NCBI GenBank assembly: GCA_963921825.1
Contig: OY997595.1
Span: 63,953,879-64,017,878, forward strand
Origin: Erodium maritimum
Lineage: Eukaryota; Streptophyta; Magnoliopsida; Geraniales; Geraniaceae
Length of the DNA: 64,000 bases
Direction of reading: 5' to 3'
Shown: one piece after another, positions 11,353 through 22,319 of the stretch
Layout: every line of letters starts with the position of its first letter
Position numbering within the stretch: position 1 is the stretch's first letter
Program-made: the position numbers and the translations under genes
Notes under the pieces: model-generated
The model's input: only the letters and a program-made list of their open reading frames with translations
What the model was told of the DNA's origin: nothing
Databases searched by the model: none

Positions 11353-13311
11353 AACATTTCTAGCTCCAAACAATTTATCTCTCGTCTTGAGAGCCTAATC
11401 TAGCCCTAGTCTTAATCATGTCGCTATAAAGCTTTCGTCGACCACTGTTACTGTTGCACCGCCTGGGGTGGTCGGCTTTGTCGTCCCTGTACTCGCCTAT
11501 CCGATCCAGCTGACCTCGCAGACCGAGCCTGGTGCGGGGTTTGCGTATGAGTGGGAGTGACTGACTTCTCCCCAACCCCCTGCGCCCCTCCCCTCCTTCG
11601 ACCCTCTAATGTCTTCAGTGACTCCGCTTTCGATCGCCAGGTCTTTGTGTCCTTCTTCCCTGCTCCATTCGGCCATCCGGTCTCGCCTGATCGACAGACC
11701 CCCTTGCCTATGGTGATCCCTCCCTATCCCTCTGTCGCTGCACCCGCTGCAGTCATGAAGCCAGCACTATAAGCCATTATCCCTACTGATGGCCCTCTCC
11801 TCCCTATTAATCCCCTTCGGCATCATGCTTCGGTTGCTAGGCCTCCCTCTGTGATCCCCCCGGCTATGGAACCAATCCTAGAGGGAGGCTCCTCTCTCGG
11901 ATTGAAGTCTCCGATTTCGTCTGCTACCTCCACGCGGGGGAGGCCTTTGCATCGCCCTATACCTTCATCCCAGACTGTTGGCCCTTTGGTCTTGCCTCCC
12001 CCGAACCCTGGCGAGACGACTCCTCCACCCACTCTCCCTCCCTCCTCCATCGGCCACGACCTTGCTCTGGCCTTGTTCGTTGGCGGCAAGGGCTCTAGGG
12101 TCTCTTCGACTTTCGGGGATGTCCCGGCCCTACATAGGGCCCTACCAATCCACGGTGCCATCATGACCCAACCTAGGGTCTCTACCCTAACCCTACCTAG
12201 GGTCTCTTCGGTTCCACAAGCGGCATAGGCTCTGGCTCTGCCTGACACACTGGACGCGAAGGCGGTCCATCAGACCCTCAATCTTCCTAGGCCGGAGGGA
12301 GTCCGGCCTCCATCCCTAGTGCTACCGAAGTCGCTTCCGATTTTGAGGCCTGGGGACTCGCCCGCGCATGCGGACTTGGATGCAGAGGACCCGCATCCAC
12401 CGGCGACCAAGTCTCGACGTGGTCGGCCGCAGGAACTCGTATCTTTGGCCCGCAATGCTAAGGAGAGGTTGTTCCTCCCATCTTCGGCGGGGCCCGCGCT
12501 GTAGATCGTCGTAGAGGGTATTGATCTCGCCGGGGAACCCCCAGGGATGGGCGTTCCACAGGTGGGGGTGGTATCAAACTTAGGTCTCGACGAGGTCGAC
12601 CCCAGGCCCTCACATCCTTGGCCCGTTATGCTAGAGATAAATTGATCATGCGACCCCGTCGTCACCCGTGCGGCAGCTCGCTATAGAGGATACTGACCTT
12701 GCATCTTCAGGGCACGATACACACCCTCGGGCTGAAGCAGCATCGGCTGGGATGCAATCCAGCTCTCGATGAGGTCGGCCCCGGGCCCTCACATCCTTGG
12801 CCCGCTACGCTAGGGGTAAGTTGTTCCGACCAACCCCACCGTCGCCCGTGTTGCAGATTGTTACAGAGAGTCATGCTCTTGTGGGGGGGACCTCATGTGT
12901 TGGGAGATGGGTCTCCTTCGGCGGTCTCAGGGAAGGACAAGCGCCCAAGGGTTGAAGCATCACCGGACAACCAGACGAGGGCGGGTAAGCGGCTTCGCGA
13001 GGAGAGATGGTAGACGCCTGGACCTCAGGGATTGGCCTTAGGAGGGGTCCTTGTTTGAGGTGTTGCCTCCCGCCTTCATCATTACCGTCGAGGTCTTTCA
13101 GAATCTCCGGTACCCCGTCCCCTCTATCCGACTTCTGCCTTTGCCCAAGGGGCACCAGCTCAATACCGTCGAGGACGGTTATATTATGAAAAGAATTGCG
13201 AGTATATTTGCACGGTCTATGTCTGTTCTTTGTGGTTAGAGAGTCTCTGATGCGCTGTCTTGTTATTACACCCGAATTAAGTAATGAAAATATGCACCTT
13301 TCGCTAAAAAA
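11353..13311 (+). mobile_element. Old non-LTR retrotransposon, ORF1-bearing, 3' region deleted
   Basis: GC-rich insert in AT-rich surroundings, ending in a poly(A) tail after TTTCGCT (13299-13311). Diverged target duplications flank it: TTAAGTGTTACCTTT on the left (about 11338) and TTAAAGTGTTGCCTTT on the right (about 13317). The Pro/Ser-rich ORF1-like frames (for example 11851-12228) carry several stops. A distal block (about 13040-13160) resembles the copies at 32045-32500 and on the minus strand at 51990-52560, so all three belong to related LINE-type families. No reverse transcriptase is present. Confidence 0.7.
12405..12870 (+). repeat. Threefold tandem module within LINE ORF1
   Basis: A module of roughly 180-190 bp occurs three times in a row. 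Each begins near a sequence encoding (T/S)(R)RGRP, followed by LxSLAR(N/Y)A(K/R)(E/G), and then a cytosine-rich tail and an IVxE-like piece. The starts are near 12405, 12590 and 12770. The copies have drifted and contain stops. The repeated peptide is basic, as would fit a nucleic-acid-binding ORF1 protein; that role is inference. Confidence 0.65.
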
Positions 13312-14660
13312 AAAACTTAAAGTGTTGCCTTTATACTTCTTGGGATGGGCTTAATTTTTTTTTGAGCATATAGAAATCAAAAATCCAGAAGCAATTAGAA
13401 ACATCAGACCGAAACAAAATTACCGACAGAAATAAACGAAACGAAAAGGGTGAGACTTTAGTCATGATGCGTAGGTACCAGACGCTAACCATATAACAAG
13501 ATACTCGACTAATCTAGGGATAATCTAATGATGGATAGTTTCCACACGGATGCCTACTCAATAGCAACTCATAGAAATCATTTCTTGACTCAAACTGAAA
13601 ATACCCACCCCAATTAATATAGGGTGTTGGAGGGGGAAACGGGCATCCAGAGAGAACATTAGGGGAGTGAGGGAACCAGGATGTCGGACTTACATCGACC
13701 TTGGCAAGACGGGGTGTGCGTTCTCACACACCCCCTGTTGCTCGGCCTTCGACTCATTAGACCTGGCGAGGCTGCGTAACAAACCTCTTCTAGTTGTTGG
13801 GATCATTGAGGGTACATGTTTGTGAGTCACGACAGGTTATCACAAGTGGCGATATACCCTTTTTTGGTGTCAGCCCTTTATGGGAGACCCTATAATTTTC
13901 CATCAGTGGTCATATCGGCTTGTCCAACCATAATTCACACTTTTTCAGGCATGAATCCAGGTGCGTCATGGGTACGATATCGATGGGGACTATTATTGCA
14001 GGGAGAGCTCCTCCACCATCATATAGTGGCCATAGCCTAAAACTGACCACTTGTGCCATTCATCTAGGTATACCTCAAGGAGCAATGGGCCTTCACGTGG
14101 AGGTCCCAATCCATTAGGGCTCCTACTAGTAGTCCATCCCGATTCCCCAACACCACAACTAGACCGTTTGTTGTTGCTAATCCTCCATGCATGATATCAA
14201 CATCTTCCTAAATCAACCATTCCCGTACGACCCGCCACTGCTCCTATTCCAAAAGATACCACCCAAGCGGTTGTAGGTACTTACCGCATGAGATCATAAG
14301 GGACGGATTCCATATTACTCCAGCGTCCGGTTCTTCTCCATCTTTCCGGTAAAGCGATGTATCATGAGTCGCGGTATGATGCGTGGTGCAGGAGGAGAGA
14401 GGAGTAATGGTAGCGATGACGAGAGAGGTGCTGGAAGGGGAAGCGATCTAAGGATTGGTGATGGGATTATCAACGTCAGATGGGGTTTGCGATAGAATCC
14501 CTATAGAGCTTCATCTATCCCCAGATTCTGTTATTCCATGTCATTGTAGTAGCAGGTGCAACAGTGCTTCATGCAGCAATGAGGTGCGAACGGGGCTGTC
14601 GACAATGAAGACGACGGCCGGAGGTTGGTGATGAAGGGAATATGTAAAGAACCCCAACAG
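13312..14660 (-). mobile_element. Probable minus-strand non-LTR remnant, poorly resolved
   Basis: Begins with an oligo(T) run after GGGCTTAA (about 13350-13358), which would be the poly(A) tail of a minus-strand retroposon. It continues as moderately GC-rich sequence unlike its AT-rich flanks. Only short frames occur. I found no domain I can name, and no target duplication, so the class is inference. Confidence 0.3.
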
Positions 14661-15000
14661 GCCGATTTCAATCATTTAAAGTTAGATTTTAATTTTTGAG
14701 GGGCTTGATAATTAATACATATCAAAAACATAAAATTTTGATTCAAAATATTTTTAATTAAATAAATATATTTTTTTATTTTACACATACAAACACGGAT
14801 GGACACTATAATCTGTATTACACTTCCTTTTAGTGGTTATAAGAATGGTAGTAGTACATACGGGAAATCTTAAAATTTTGATTTGAAATATATTTGAATT
14901 GAATAAATATATTATTATATTATTTGATATGTAGGTGTACAAACAAACTATGCACAATCTCTACCTCAAAAAAAAAACTATGCACAATCTCTATTTCTCG
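14661..15000 (+). repeat. AT-rich stretch with two local duplications
   Basis: Two diverged copies of an AAATCTTAAAATTTTGATT…AATAAATATATT unit lie at about 14725-14785 and 14868-14925. Further right, ACTATGCACAATCTCTA occurs twice, at 14947-14963 and 14977-14993, separated by CCTC and a run of A. The second pair looks like a target duplication around a retroinsertion that left little more than its poly(A) tail. Confidence 0.6.
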
Positions 15001-15257
15001 AAAAAAAAATGATTTTAAGATATAGTGAATCATTAACATGTAAATGAACGATGAGTATAGCTAGATGGGGAGGTTCCGGCAAGAAGCCTCCAGTAACCAA
15101 CCAAAGACCAAATTTCAACAACATTCGCAGGAATCCACCTAATCGGAATCGCAACAAACCTCCCAATCGGAAAAAAAATCCAGGACCTTCCAATCGTAGA
15201 AATAGCTAAACAGAAAAACGATTTCGCTTGAATCATCCAACTACCTGAGTCAACTTC

Positions 15258-15460
15258 TCAAAACCCATGTCTTCGATGGCATTGAAAGTGGGCTCGGATA
15301 GCCCTAAAGAAGAAAAGATCTCCGTACTCATAATCCCATCACATCTCTACTCTTCACCTTCTTGTTTTTCACCTCAATATTCTTCTTTTTTGCCTCTTGG
15401 GCTTCTTCTTCCTCCTCGCTCCCATCTGCAACTTTTTGATGGAGAGAGGAACCAGTAGAA
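15258..15460 (-). pseudogene. First-exon fragment of a DEAD-box RNA helicase (RH27/RH51, HAS1-like)
   Basis: The minus strand encodes an acidic-basic tract (SEEEEEAQEAKKKN…KNKKVKSR). After a one-base frameshift near 15328 it encodes [17 protein letters not shown] followed by [14 protein letters not shown]. This is the segment leading into the Q motif of the nucleolar DEAD-box helicases RH27/RH51 (yeast Has1 relatives, ribosome biogenesis). The exon ends at CAG/GTAG, a plausible donor. About 250 bp of intron-like sequence follows (to about 15005), but no downstream exon with motif I (GxGKT) or DEAD is found. The frameshift and missing exons make it a pseudogene fragment. The family call rests on remembered motif similarity. 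Confidence 0.6.
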
Positions 15461-15652
15461 AATCAAAGAGAGAGACCGAAAATTTTGTAACAAAAAATGA
15501 ACAAAACAAACATGAGATGCGATTTAGGAGGAGTGTCTGAGAGAGAGTGAGACGTGTGACTATGCAAGTGGAGGTTATAATATAGGCATGTGTATTACAG
15601 AGTTATTTTTCTTTAATATATAATATAGATTGAGTGACATCAAAAGAGGAAA

Positions 15653-16081
15653 GGGATAATTGATAAAAAAGTATCTCCAGGTTCATTGTTTTTTTTTTGT
15701 AATTTGTGGCTCTTTCATTTTAATTACAAAAACATGTCTTGAATTTCTTTTTTCTTACATTTACTATGAATTTATTTCAAACAATATGTTACCCTTCAAA
15801 ATTGAAATTTAAAAATAATAATTCAATATAAAATCCAAATTTTCTTATTCCCTCAAGTTCTTACTATTTGTATGGTCCAAAGAGAGAAATTAAGGAGTTT
15901 CAAATTTTGGATTTTTTTTTACTTATTATTGTTGAATCTAAACTGCAAGAGTAAAATCATCATTGTTTTTACAATTGGTGACAGAAAAGACAATTATTAT
16001 AATATTTTTTTACCATTGTCAAAGAAGAGGGCTACAGATTGCAAAGATTGAATACCGAGGGTATTTTTTTGCAATTTTCCC
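15653..16081. mobile_element. Hairpin MITE, family 'GGGATAATTG', copy A
   Basis: Terminal inverted repeats begin GGGATAATTG and end CAATTTTCCC. The arms carry the family hallmarks: oligo(A) followed by AGTAT, AAAGAAGAGGGCTAC near the right end, and CAAATTTT…AAATTTTGG in the centre. Two related copies lie at 16661-17106 and 58066-58464. It sits about 190 bp beyond the LOG stop codon and may overlap the LOG 3' UTR. Confidence 0.75.
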
Positions 16082-16271
16082 AAGAGGGAATACTAATGCT
16101 TTTCCCATGTTCACAAGTTTTCTAGTACTTACTTACAACTTGGGAAAAAAGGAAAAACAAATCTCAATTCAGAAGCTTAAACACATTTGAGGTCAATTTA
16201 CACAAAAAAGAATTCCCCAACAGCTGAAGTTGAATTTGATTCCAAATTAGCTCCATTCTCTACTTCAAAAA

Positions 16272-19200
16272 TCATCTCGAGATGTCATATGCTTGTGAAT
16301 ACCCACGCTGCTCTGTCTCCCAGCTCAACTTTGAAGCAACCTTTTCATGGCACGGGACATATTCCTATATAACATGCAAACATGTGATGTTCCAAAACAT
16401 CATATTCAGACACATGGAACTTTGTTTGTTTGTTTAAGGTTATTACCTCTAACTCCTTAACGAGTTGCTTGGCTGATGGCGCTGACACGATGATTTGGCG
16501 TGCACTTGGACTGATGAATCCCTCTTCCACAGCTTTGTCGATGAATGAAAGCAAAGAATTGTAGTATCCATCCACATTGAGCAATCCCACCTACAAGATT
16601 CAGAGGTATAGAACATTGTCGACTTATTGGGTATATGACTCAGTCATGAACAGAGCATAAAGAGATAATTGTAAAAAAAGGACCTTGAGATATTCATTTT
16701 TTGAAACTTGTAACCCTCTTCTTTGATAATTGCAAAAAAATACTTTGAACTTGTCTTTTTGTTGCAAATTTGTATAAAAATGACAATTTTACACTTTCTA
16801 TTTAGATTTAAAAATAGTAAGTCAAAAACAAAAAAAATCCAAATTTTCATATCCCTTATTTTTCTTCCTCTTTGTACCGTACAAAGAGTAAGAAATTTAA
16901 GGGATATGAAAATTTGGATTTTTTGTTTTGTTTTTTGATTATTATTTCGTAATTTAAATTTCCAAGGGTAAAATAGTCATTTTAAACAAATTTATACAAA
17001 GTGCAACAAAAAGACAAGTTCTAAACATTTTGTTCTAGCAATTATAAAAAAAGGGATACAAGTTGCAAAAAGTGAATATCTCGGGGTATTTTATTGCAAT
17101 GATTGTGAGAACAAATACCGGTTTATCATGAATGCCTAGCTGGGCCCAGGTTATCACTTCAAGCAGCTCTTCCAGAGTCCCGTAACCACCTAAGTTAACA
17201 TAGTAGAAGTTGAATCCAACATGTTTCAGATGATAATAATGCATATGTCTTACTCATAATGTTCAAACTCTCCCAATGTGAATGATTGATAAACAGAACT
17301 CATTAGTCTACTCATTCAATGTCGGTGAAAACAACATTGGTGCCTACTAACATGTATGTTCGTTCAATGACCATACTCAATGCAATAATGTGGGATTTAC
17401 AGTCTCCTATATTTTATGGCTACGCTTTAATGACCATATAGCCCATGGGTTCCTAAGAAATGACATTGATTGCCCCCACACCCTTTCAAAGAAGAAACAG
17501 ACATGATCCACAGCAAACCCCATCCATGTCATAATGGGTCTTAAACTATATCATAATCTCCAAAACATGGAGTCCCAAGCAGTCCCTATGAGGAGTGAAA
17601 TGACAGTTATGCCCCTCCCAAGCTTTCGAAAGTCAAAAACTCAGGATAATAATTAGTCTGAACGTGATTCCCTGTGCGGTGCAGGTAAGCTAGTTGTCAA
17701 AGACTAGATGGTGAGATCTTTTGTCCTTTTTTTTCTTTATATGGTAGGGAAAATTTGGCTCAGTAACATCACAGGCTATGGAGATAACATTGGAGGGACA
17801 AAAAAGCATATATTAACAACGTCAAGCTCTATTTTTCAGTGTAAGATGGCAACGGGTCTAGAACTGGGGTCTAAGGGTCGCTCTCTAATCATGGGTCCTG
17901 TGGCTGTGGTGGGAAAGTTGTGATTTTTTAGGTCCCCCCCCCCCCCCCCCCCCCACAAAGTTGCTGTCATAGCATTGCCTATACACTATACCATGCATCA
18001 ATGCACAATAGCCACAATACCAAGAAATAAATATCGTGATATTTTCGACAGTATATCAAGACGATAATCCTTCGCTTTTAACCTTCTCGTAGAAATCTAT
18101 ATTCAAAGGGACATAGATAATAAGGAAATGGGTTTTTGGTTTCTATATCGGTACTAGTTCTTGAGTATCAAGAAAAACCAAAGAAGAGTGTAGTGTATGT
18201 AACTCGACATTAAGGTGTTTTTTTTATGGCGAAAGGTCAAAGTAGGTGTTGTAAGTAACGTTTTCATATCTGTAACTGAGTGAGTGTCAATGTTTGCAGA
18301 GGTTATTACTTATAACACAAACCTGGTAAGGCAATAAAAGCATCCGAGTGCTTAGCCATCTCAGCCTTCCTTTGGTGCATATCTGCAACTGCCTTCACTT
18401 CTCCTACTGTTACACCTGTAAGCTGCAAAAGGGTATCAAAAAGAAATTTGAGCATTGAAAGAGAAAGAAAAAGAGAGATTTGGAGTATTGTGAAGGGAAG
18501 AGCAATGATGGCCCTTTGCTTGGATAGTGGACTTAATTCAAAACTGACAATTTTCCACCCAAAAGGAATAGAAAAAAGAATTCAAACTTCACAAAATGCC
18601 AAGTGAGAAAGCACAACAGAAAAAGGAAAGAAAAAAAAAAGCTCACTTGATTTAAAGAAGGATGAAATAAACAAATAAAAAGAACCCAAAAAGTATATTC
18701 GAGTTTCATCATCTAGTGCCAAAGTAGCAGATAAGGATACCAATAAGCATCCATGAAAATATACAAAAATCCTTCAAAAATGATTTGCTAAGACAAAAGA
18801 AAAACATGGGTCTATAAAAGAAAAAGGAAGGGAAGATAAAAAAAGAACCTTTTTGTATTAAAGCATGAATAAAAGGTGAACACAAATAAAAACACAATCC
18901 AATCCATGGGTTTGATAGAGGGAACAGCAAAGTTCTATTGAATTTCTTTTTGTGTTTTGGCATTTTTTATACAGAAAAGGTTCGAGACTTTTCTTCTGGG
19001 TGTAGCAGACAATACCTCTCGAGGCATGAGTGTCTTGGGAATAACTCTGCAGATAGAAAAAAAGAACAATAACATGACAAATATCAGTTGCCGTGGAGAA
19101 GAAAAATAACAACAGCACAAAACCCAATTCACTAACTGGTTTTGAACATTGATAAGAGCATCAAAAGACATAACTTGAAGAGCATATCAATAGAGAACTT

Positions 19201-20060
19201 AAAGCAAATTAGGGAGAGCTTAATTACCCAATAACATGCCGACCACCGTCATGAACAGCCTGAGAAACCAAACCCATAAGGCCTATGCTGCCCCCTCCAT
19301 AGACCAGATCAATGTTCCTCAAAACCTTCGAAAAAGTACCAAAATTAGCTCACCCCAGAAACAAGCAAATGACCATTTCATGTTCATATCATATGGAACC
19401 AAATCAGAATGGGATTTTTGGATTTGGGAAACATGATCATCTACTTAAAAGTTAAACCCCGTCTCCTAATCAAGCAAAAAGCTGTATCAAGAGTGCATAG
19501 AGACAAACTGAGAAATCTAAAGCCCCCAAAGTTGTTGAATTTTAAATGTCATCTTAATCCACATCCACAATATAACCAAAGCTCTAAAGCAAGTCAATCT
19601 AGGGAATGGGTCATTTGAAATGTGGATTATGAGAGACCACATTGGGGCATCAACCACATCCTACATACAAACCAACAAACACCCAATTTTCAATCTTTTT
19701 GGCCATACTTAATAAACCCCATTTCTCAAAAGCAGCAAAAATGTCATCTTTAGGCCAAAACCCACCTCACAAACAGATTGGAAGCAAAACCCACAAGAGA
19801 AAAACGAACATTTGTCCCATTTCACCATGAACAAACACATTAGAAACTTGAAAAAGTAAACAGAACATACACAAAACTCAATCAATCGATCGATTCAAAG
19901 TGTATGAGTTCATAGGTTCGTGTAATACCAGCTCCTTGCCCAGCTCAATAGCAGCATCCTGATAGCTACTCTTCTTCCCCTGACTACTTCCACAAAAAAC
20001 ACAAATCCTCTTAAACCTAGAACATAGCTGATGATTCGTGTCACTCATGTCTATCTCCAT
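16272..20060 (-). CDS. LOG3: LOG: cytokinin riboside 5'-monophosphate phosphoribohydrolase (LOG3/LOG4-like)
   Basis: LONELY GUY enzymes release active cytokinin base from cytokinin nucleotide monophosphates in a single step, mostly in cytosol and nucleus. Seven exons with GT-AG borders give 222 aa: 20060-19929, 19325-19228, 19046-19016, 18422-18323, 17189-17119, 16590-16447 and 16364-16272 (TGA). The ATG at 20058-20060 is the first Met; a second Met is at codon 5. Visible features are the Rossmann start [11 protein letters not shown] (residues 18-28), [10 protein letters not shown] (53-62), DMHQRKAEM (101-109) and the family signature PGGYGTLEE (120-128), all intact. Length fits the family (about 210-230 aa). 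It is the Arabidopsis At2g37210/At3g53450 type by sequence and neighbourhood; the number LOG3 is by synteny. Introns are TE-laden: intron 5 (17118-16591) holds a MITE and intron 4 a poly-C run. Confidence 0.95.
16661..17106. mobile_element. Hairpin MITE copy B, inside LOG intron 5
   Basis: Long imperfect inverted repeat. The left arm has AGAGATAATTGTAAAAAAAG and GAGATATTCATTTTTTGAAAC; the right arm, read in reverse, has CGAGATATTCACTTTTTGCAAC. The centre is the same CAAATTTTCATATCCCTTA / TAAGGGATATGAAAATTTGG palindrome seen in the family. It ends only about 12 bp from the 5' splice site of LOG intron 5 (GT at 17118-17117), so nearly the whole intron is this element. The splice sites themselves look intact. 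Confidence 0.8.
17934..17954 (+). repeat. Poly-C run (21 C) in LOG intron 4
   Basis: Twenty-one uninterrupted C residues on the plus strand, hence poly-G in the LOG pre-mRNA. It lies between exons 4 and 5. Its length should be treated with caution because homopolymers of this size are prone to sequencing and assembly error. Confidence 0.9.
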
Positions 20061-20249
20061 TGCTCACTCACTCTGTCCTATAGAGGCTTGCAAAGAAGAA
20101 GAATCAGAGATTCAGGAAAAGTAATGGAGAAAAAAAAATCTTCCTTTCCCTCTCCTTTCAGTGTCCCTGAGCTTTCCCCAATAGTCCCTAGAGCACAATC
20201 TACTACAAGTATCAACTTGGAGCTTTGCTTGACCACTACTCCTCTCTCA

Positions 20250-20301
20250 TGCCTCTCTATATATAAACCTCTAGGCACGTGACTTGCCTCATCATCACGT
20301 G
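20250..20301 (-). promoter_or_regulatory. LOG core promoter: TATA box and two G-boxes
   Basis: On the minus strand, TTTATATATAG (about 20257-20267) is a good TATA box about 200 bp upstream of the LOG ATG. Upstream of it are two CACGTG G-boxes, at 20276-20281 and 20296-20301. Both sit in the context TCACGTG, exactly 20 bp apart. G-boxes bind bZIP and bHLH factors (for example PIF and ABF types); which one acts here is not shown by sequence. Confidence 0.65.
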
Positions 20302-20540
20302 ACTCACGCGTGGGCTACTTTTGGGTCTTCTCTCTCTTCTAAATTTCTAATCTTTCTTCTTGTTTTGCATGAATTTTTCGAGGGTAAAAACTAAAATGAG
20401 AAATGGAAGTCCACACATTATGAAGTTGTAACTTGTGTCATCTTAAATGAACTATATGTTTTTATGGGTAACATTATTATCATCAATCACATAATAATTC
20501 AATAAGCTGATATGTTAAAATATATCAAAACATGTGAGAG

Positions 20541-21066
20541 TACGTGAAGCACTTGCGTGAGTGAAAACAAACAATATTTCCGAAGTCCTAGTACGGAGTG
20601 ATTACAAAGTGGCTATAGAGTTGATTAACAAAGGGTGTTTGTTTCAGTCGTCACTTGGAGCGATCATTTTAGATTGCGTTTCGATTTTATCTAACCTCGA
20701 AAAAGTTTGCCTTTAGTTTTCTTATCGTTCAGTGAATCGAACAGCCTCCTGGGTAGACAGAAAAAACCCGTTCTTTGTTTGAATTTGAGTGATCAGGGTC
20801 TCCATCTCTCATGTATTAAAATATATTTTGGTTATGGATATTTAATAAATTTGGAGTGATCATTTCAGATTGTGTTTCGATTTTATCTAACCTCGAAGAA
20901 GTTTGCCTTCAGTTTTCTTGTCGTTCAGTGAATCGAACAGCCTCCTGAGTAGACAGAAAAACCCGTTCTTTGTTTGAATTTGAGTGACCAGGGGTCTCCA
21001 TCTTTCATGCATTACAATATATTTTGGTTATGGATATTTAATAAACTTTTCAACAACAAAAAAAGA
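20541..21066 (+). mobile_element. LINE 3' end (RNase H-like domain) with 194-bp tandem duplication
   Basis: The plus strand encodes SDYKVAIELINKGCLFQSSL, then ILDCVSILSNLEKVCLQFSY and RSVNRTASWV. This is the C-terminal half of the RNase H (RVT_3-like) domain found at the end of plant LINE ORF2. The block from about 20658 to 20850 is repeated at about 20851-21045 with modest divergence, and the second copy again encodes RSVNRTAS. An A-rich end (AACAACAAAAAAAG) follows near 21052-21066. It lies about 500 bp upstream of the LOG start. Confidence 0.7.
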
Positions 21067-22029
21067 ACCAATGGGTAAATATTTTGAATGTATAACATGA
21101 CATGGGAAGCATAAACAAAACATGAAGTGAGTGTGGTGTGGGCAATGAACCCTATCACCTTGTACCCCAATCCACACTCTCTCACTAGACACTCTTGTTC
21201 TTCACATAGGAAACATTTTCATTTTCATTTCAGACTCCCACTTCCTTCCCCATGTCCCATGTTGTCCCTCCCAAGATTATTAGGTAAACAACATTAAATA
21301 AATATAATACTAAAAACCCACATCTCCAGTCCTCTACATTTCCCTAATTTAAAAATGTATAATATGGGTTTTTTCATACTATAAAATAAGCCTAGCCCCA
21401 ATCCCCAAATAACCCATTTTGGCTCTTCCTCATCCTCTTACCTGTGACCTTGTTTTTATGATAAGTACTATGTTTTGTGTTTTGTGCTCAGCCTGTCTGT
21501 CCCACTCCACTCCACTCCATAATTACAGTGCTTATCAGTATTGTTTTTCTCTATCAGGAAATGGGTGGATCCTGCACCCTATTCGTGTTTCTTTATTTGC
21601 CTACCCTCCTCCATGCTTGCATGCGCATTTGACTCTTGTTTTTGTGTCTTTCTGGCTTGTTTTTGCACCTATTTTGCCTTGCTTGGTTCTTGAGTTTCAG
21701 GTAAGGGTTTGATCCGTTTAGGCTCGTAACGTAATCTATCGAGAGCACTACGTATTTTAAAATCGATATATTATATATATATATATATCGTATAGATGAA
21801 TGATGTTTAACTATCGTCTTCTAAGTCATGCTACTTCGGGTGGGTATGAAAACAGTTGAATTGAAAAACCAACGAGGTCAATCAGTCGATCCAAACAAGA
21901 GGGTCCTCGTAGTTAATCTGGCGTTGTATTGTCTTTGTTGCTTTTGTTCTTGTTTTCGTTCATGTGTTGCTTTTGATTTTTTGGTTTTTGTTTAGGGACT
22001 GTTGAGACCTTGGTATGCTTGTTTGGTTC
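21067..22029. other. Intergenic; one short (TA)n run
   Basis: An ORF-like frame at 21419-21712 ends at a GTAAGG but shows no recognisable domain and is probably chance. A (TA)n microsatellite lies at about 21770-21788. Nothing else is supported. Confidence 0.45.
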
Positions 22030-22032
22030 TTA

Positions 22033-22319
22033 GAGCATCCACAATGATGGGCGGGGAGCTGTTGGGGGTGAGCAATAGGCAGCAGGGAGCAGGCGAGGAG
22101 CTCGTTGGCGGTGAGGACCGACGGTGAGCTCACCACCTCTTCTCAACGCCGGCGGTGAGCAAAATTGTGAAGAAAAAGGCACTTACCATCGACTCTTTAC
22201 CACCTAGTATTGTAGGGTAGTGTCTATATTGGAGCTGACGGTGAAGTTCAAAATTTATATTTTAATCATCCTGCCAACACCTCCCTGCCAGTTGCCGGCG
22301 GAGAGCGTTGTGGATGCTC
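22033..22319 (+). mobile_element. Tourist-like (PIF/Harbinger) MITE, copy 1
   Basis: 287 bp with inverted termini GAGCATCCACAATG and (reverse) GAGCATCCACAACG. It is flanked by TTA on both sides (22030-22032 and 22320-22322), the standard Harbinger 3-bp target. The interior contains GGTGAGCAAAATTGTG(A/G)AGA, shared with the inverted copy at 34903-35184. No coding capacity. Confidence 0.9.

Noticed and set aside
21419-21712. 97-codon plus-strand frame with a hydrophobic composition, ending at a GTAAGG
   Set aside because: No recognisable domain, Cys/Ser/Leu-rich chance composition, no further exons and no promoter signal; treated as spurious.
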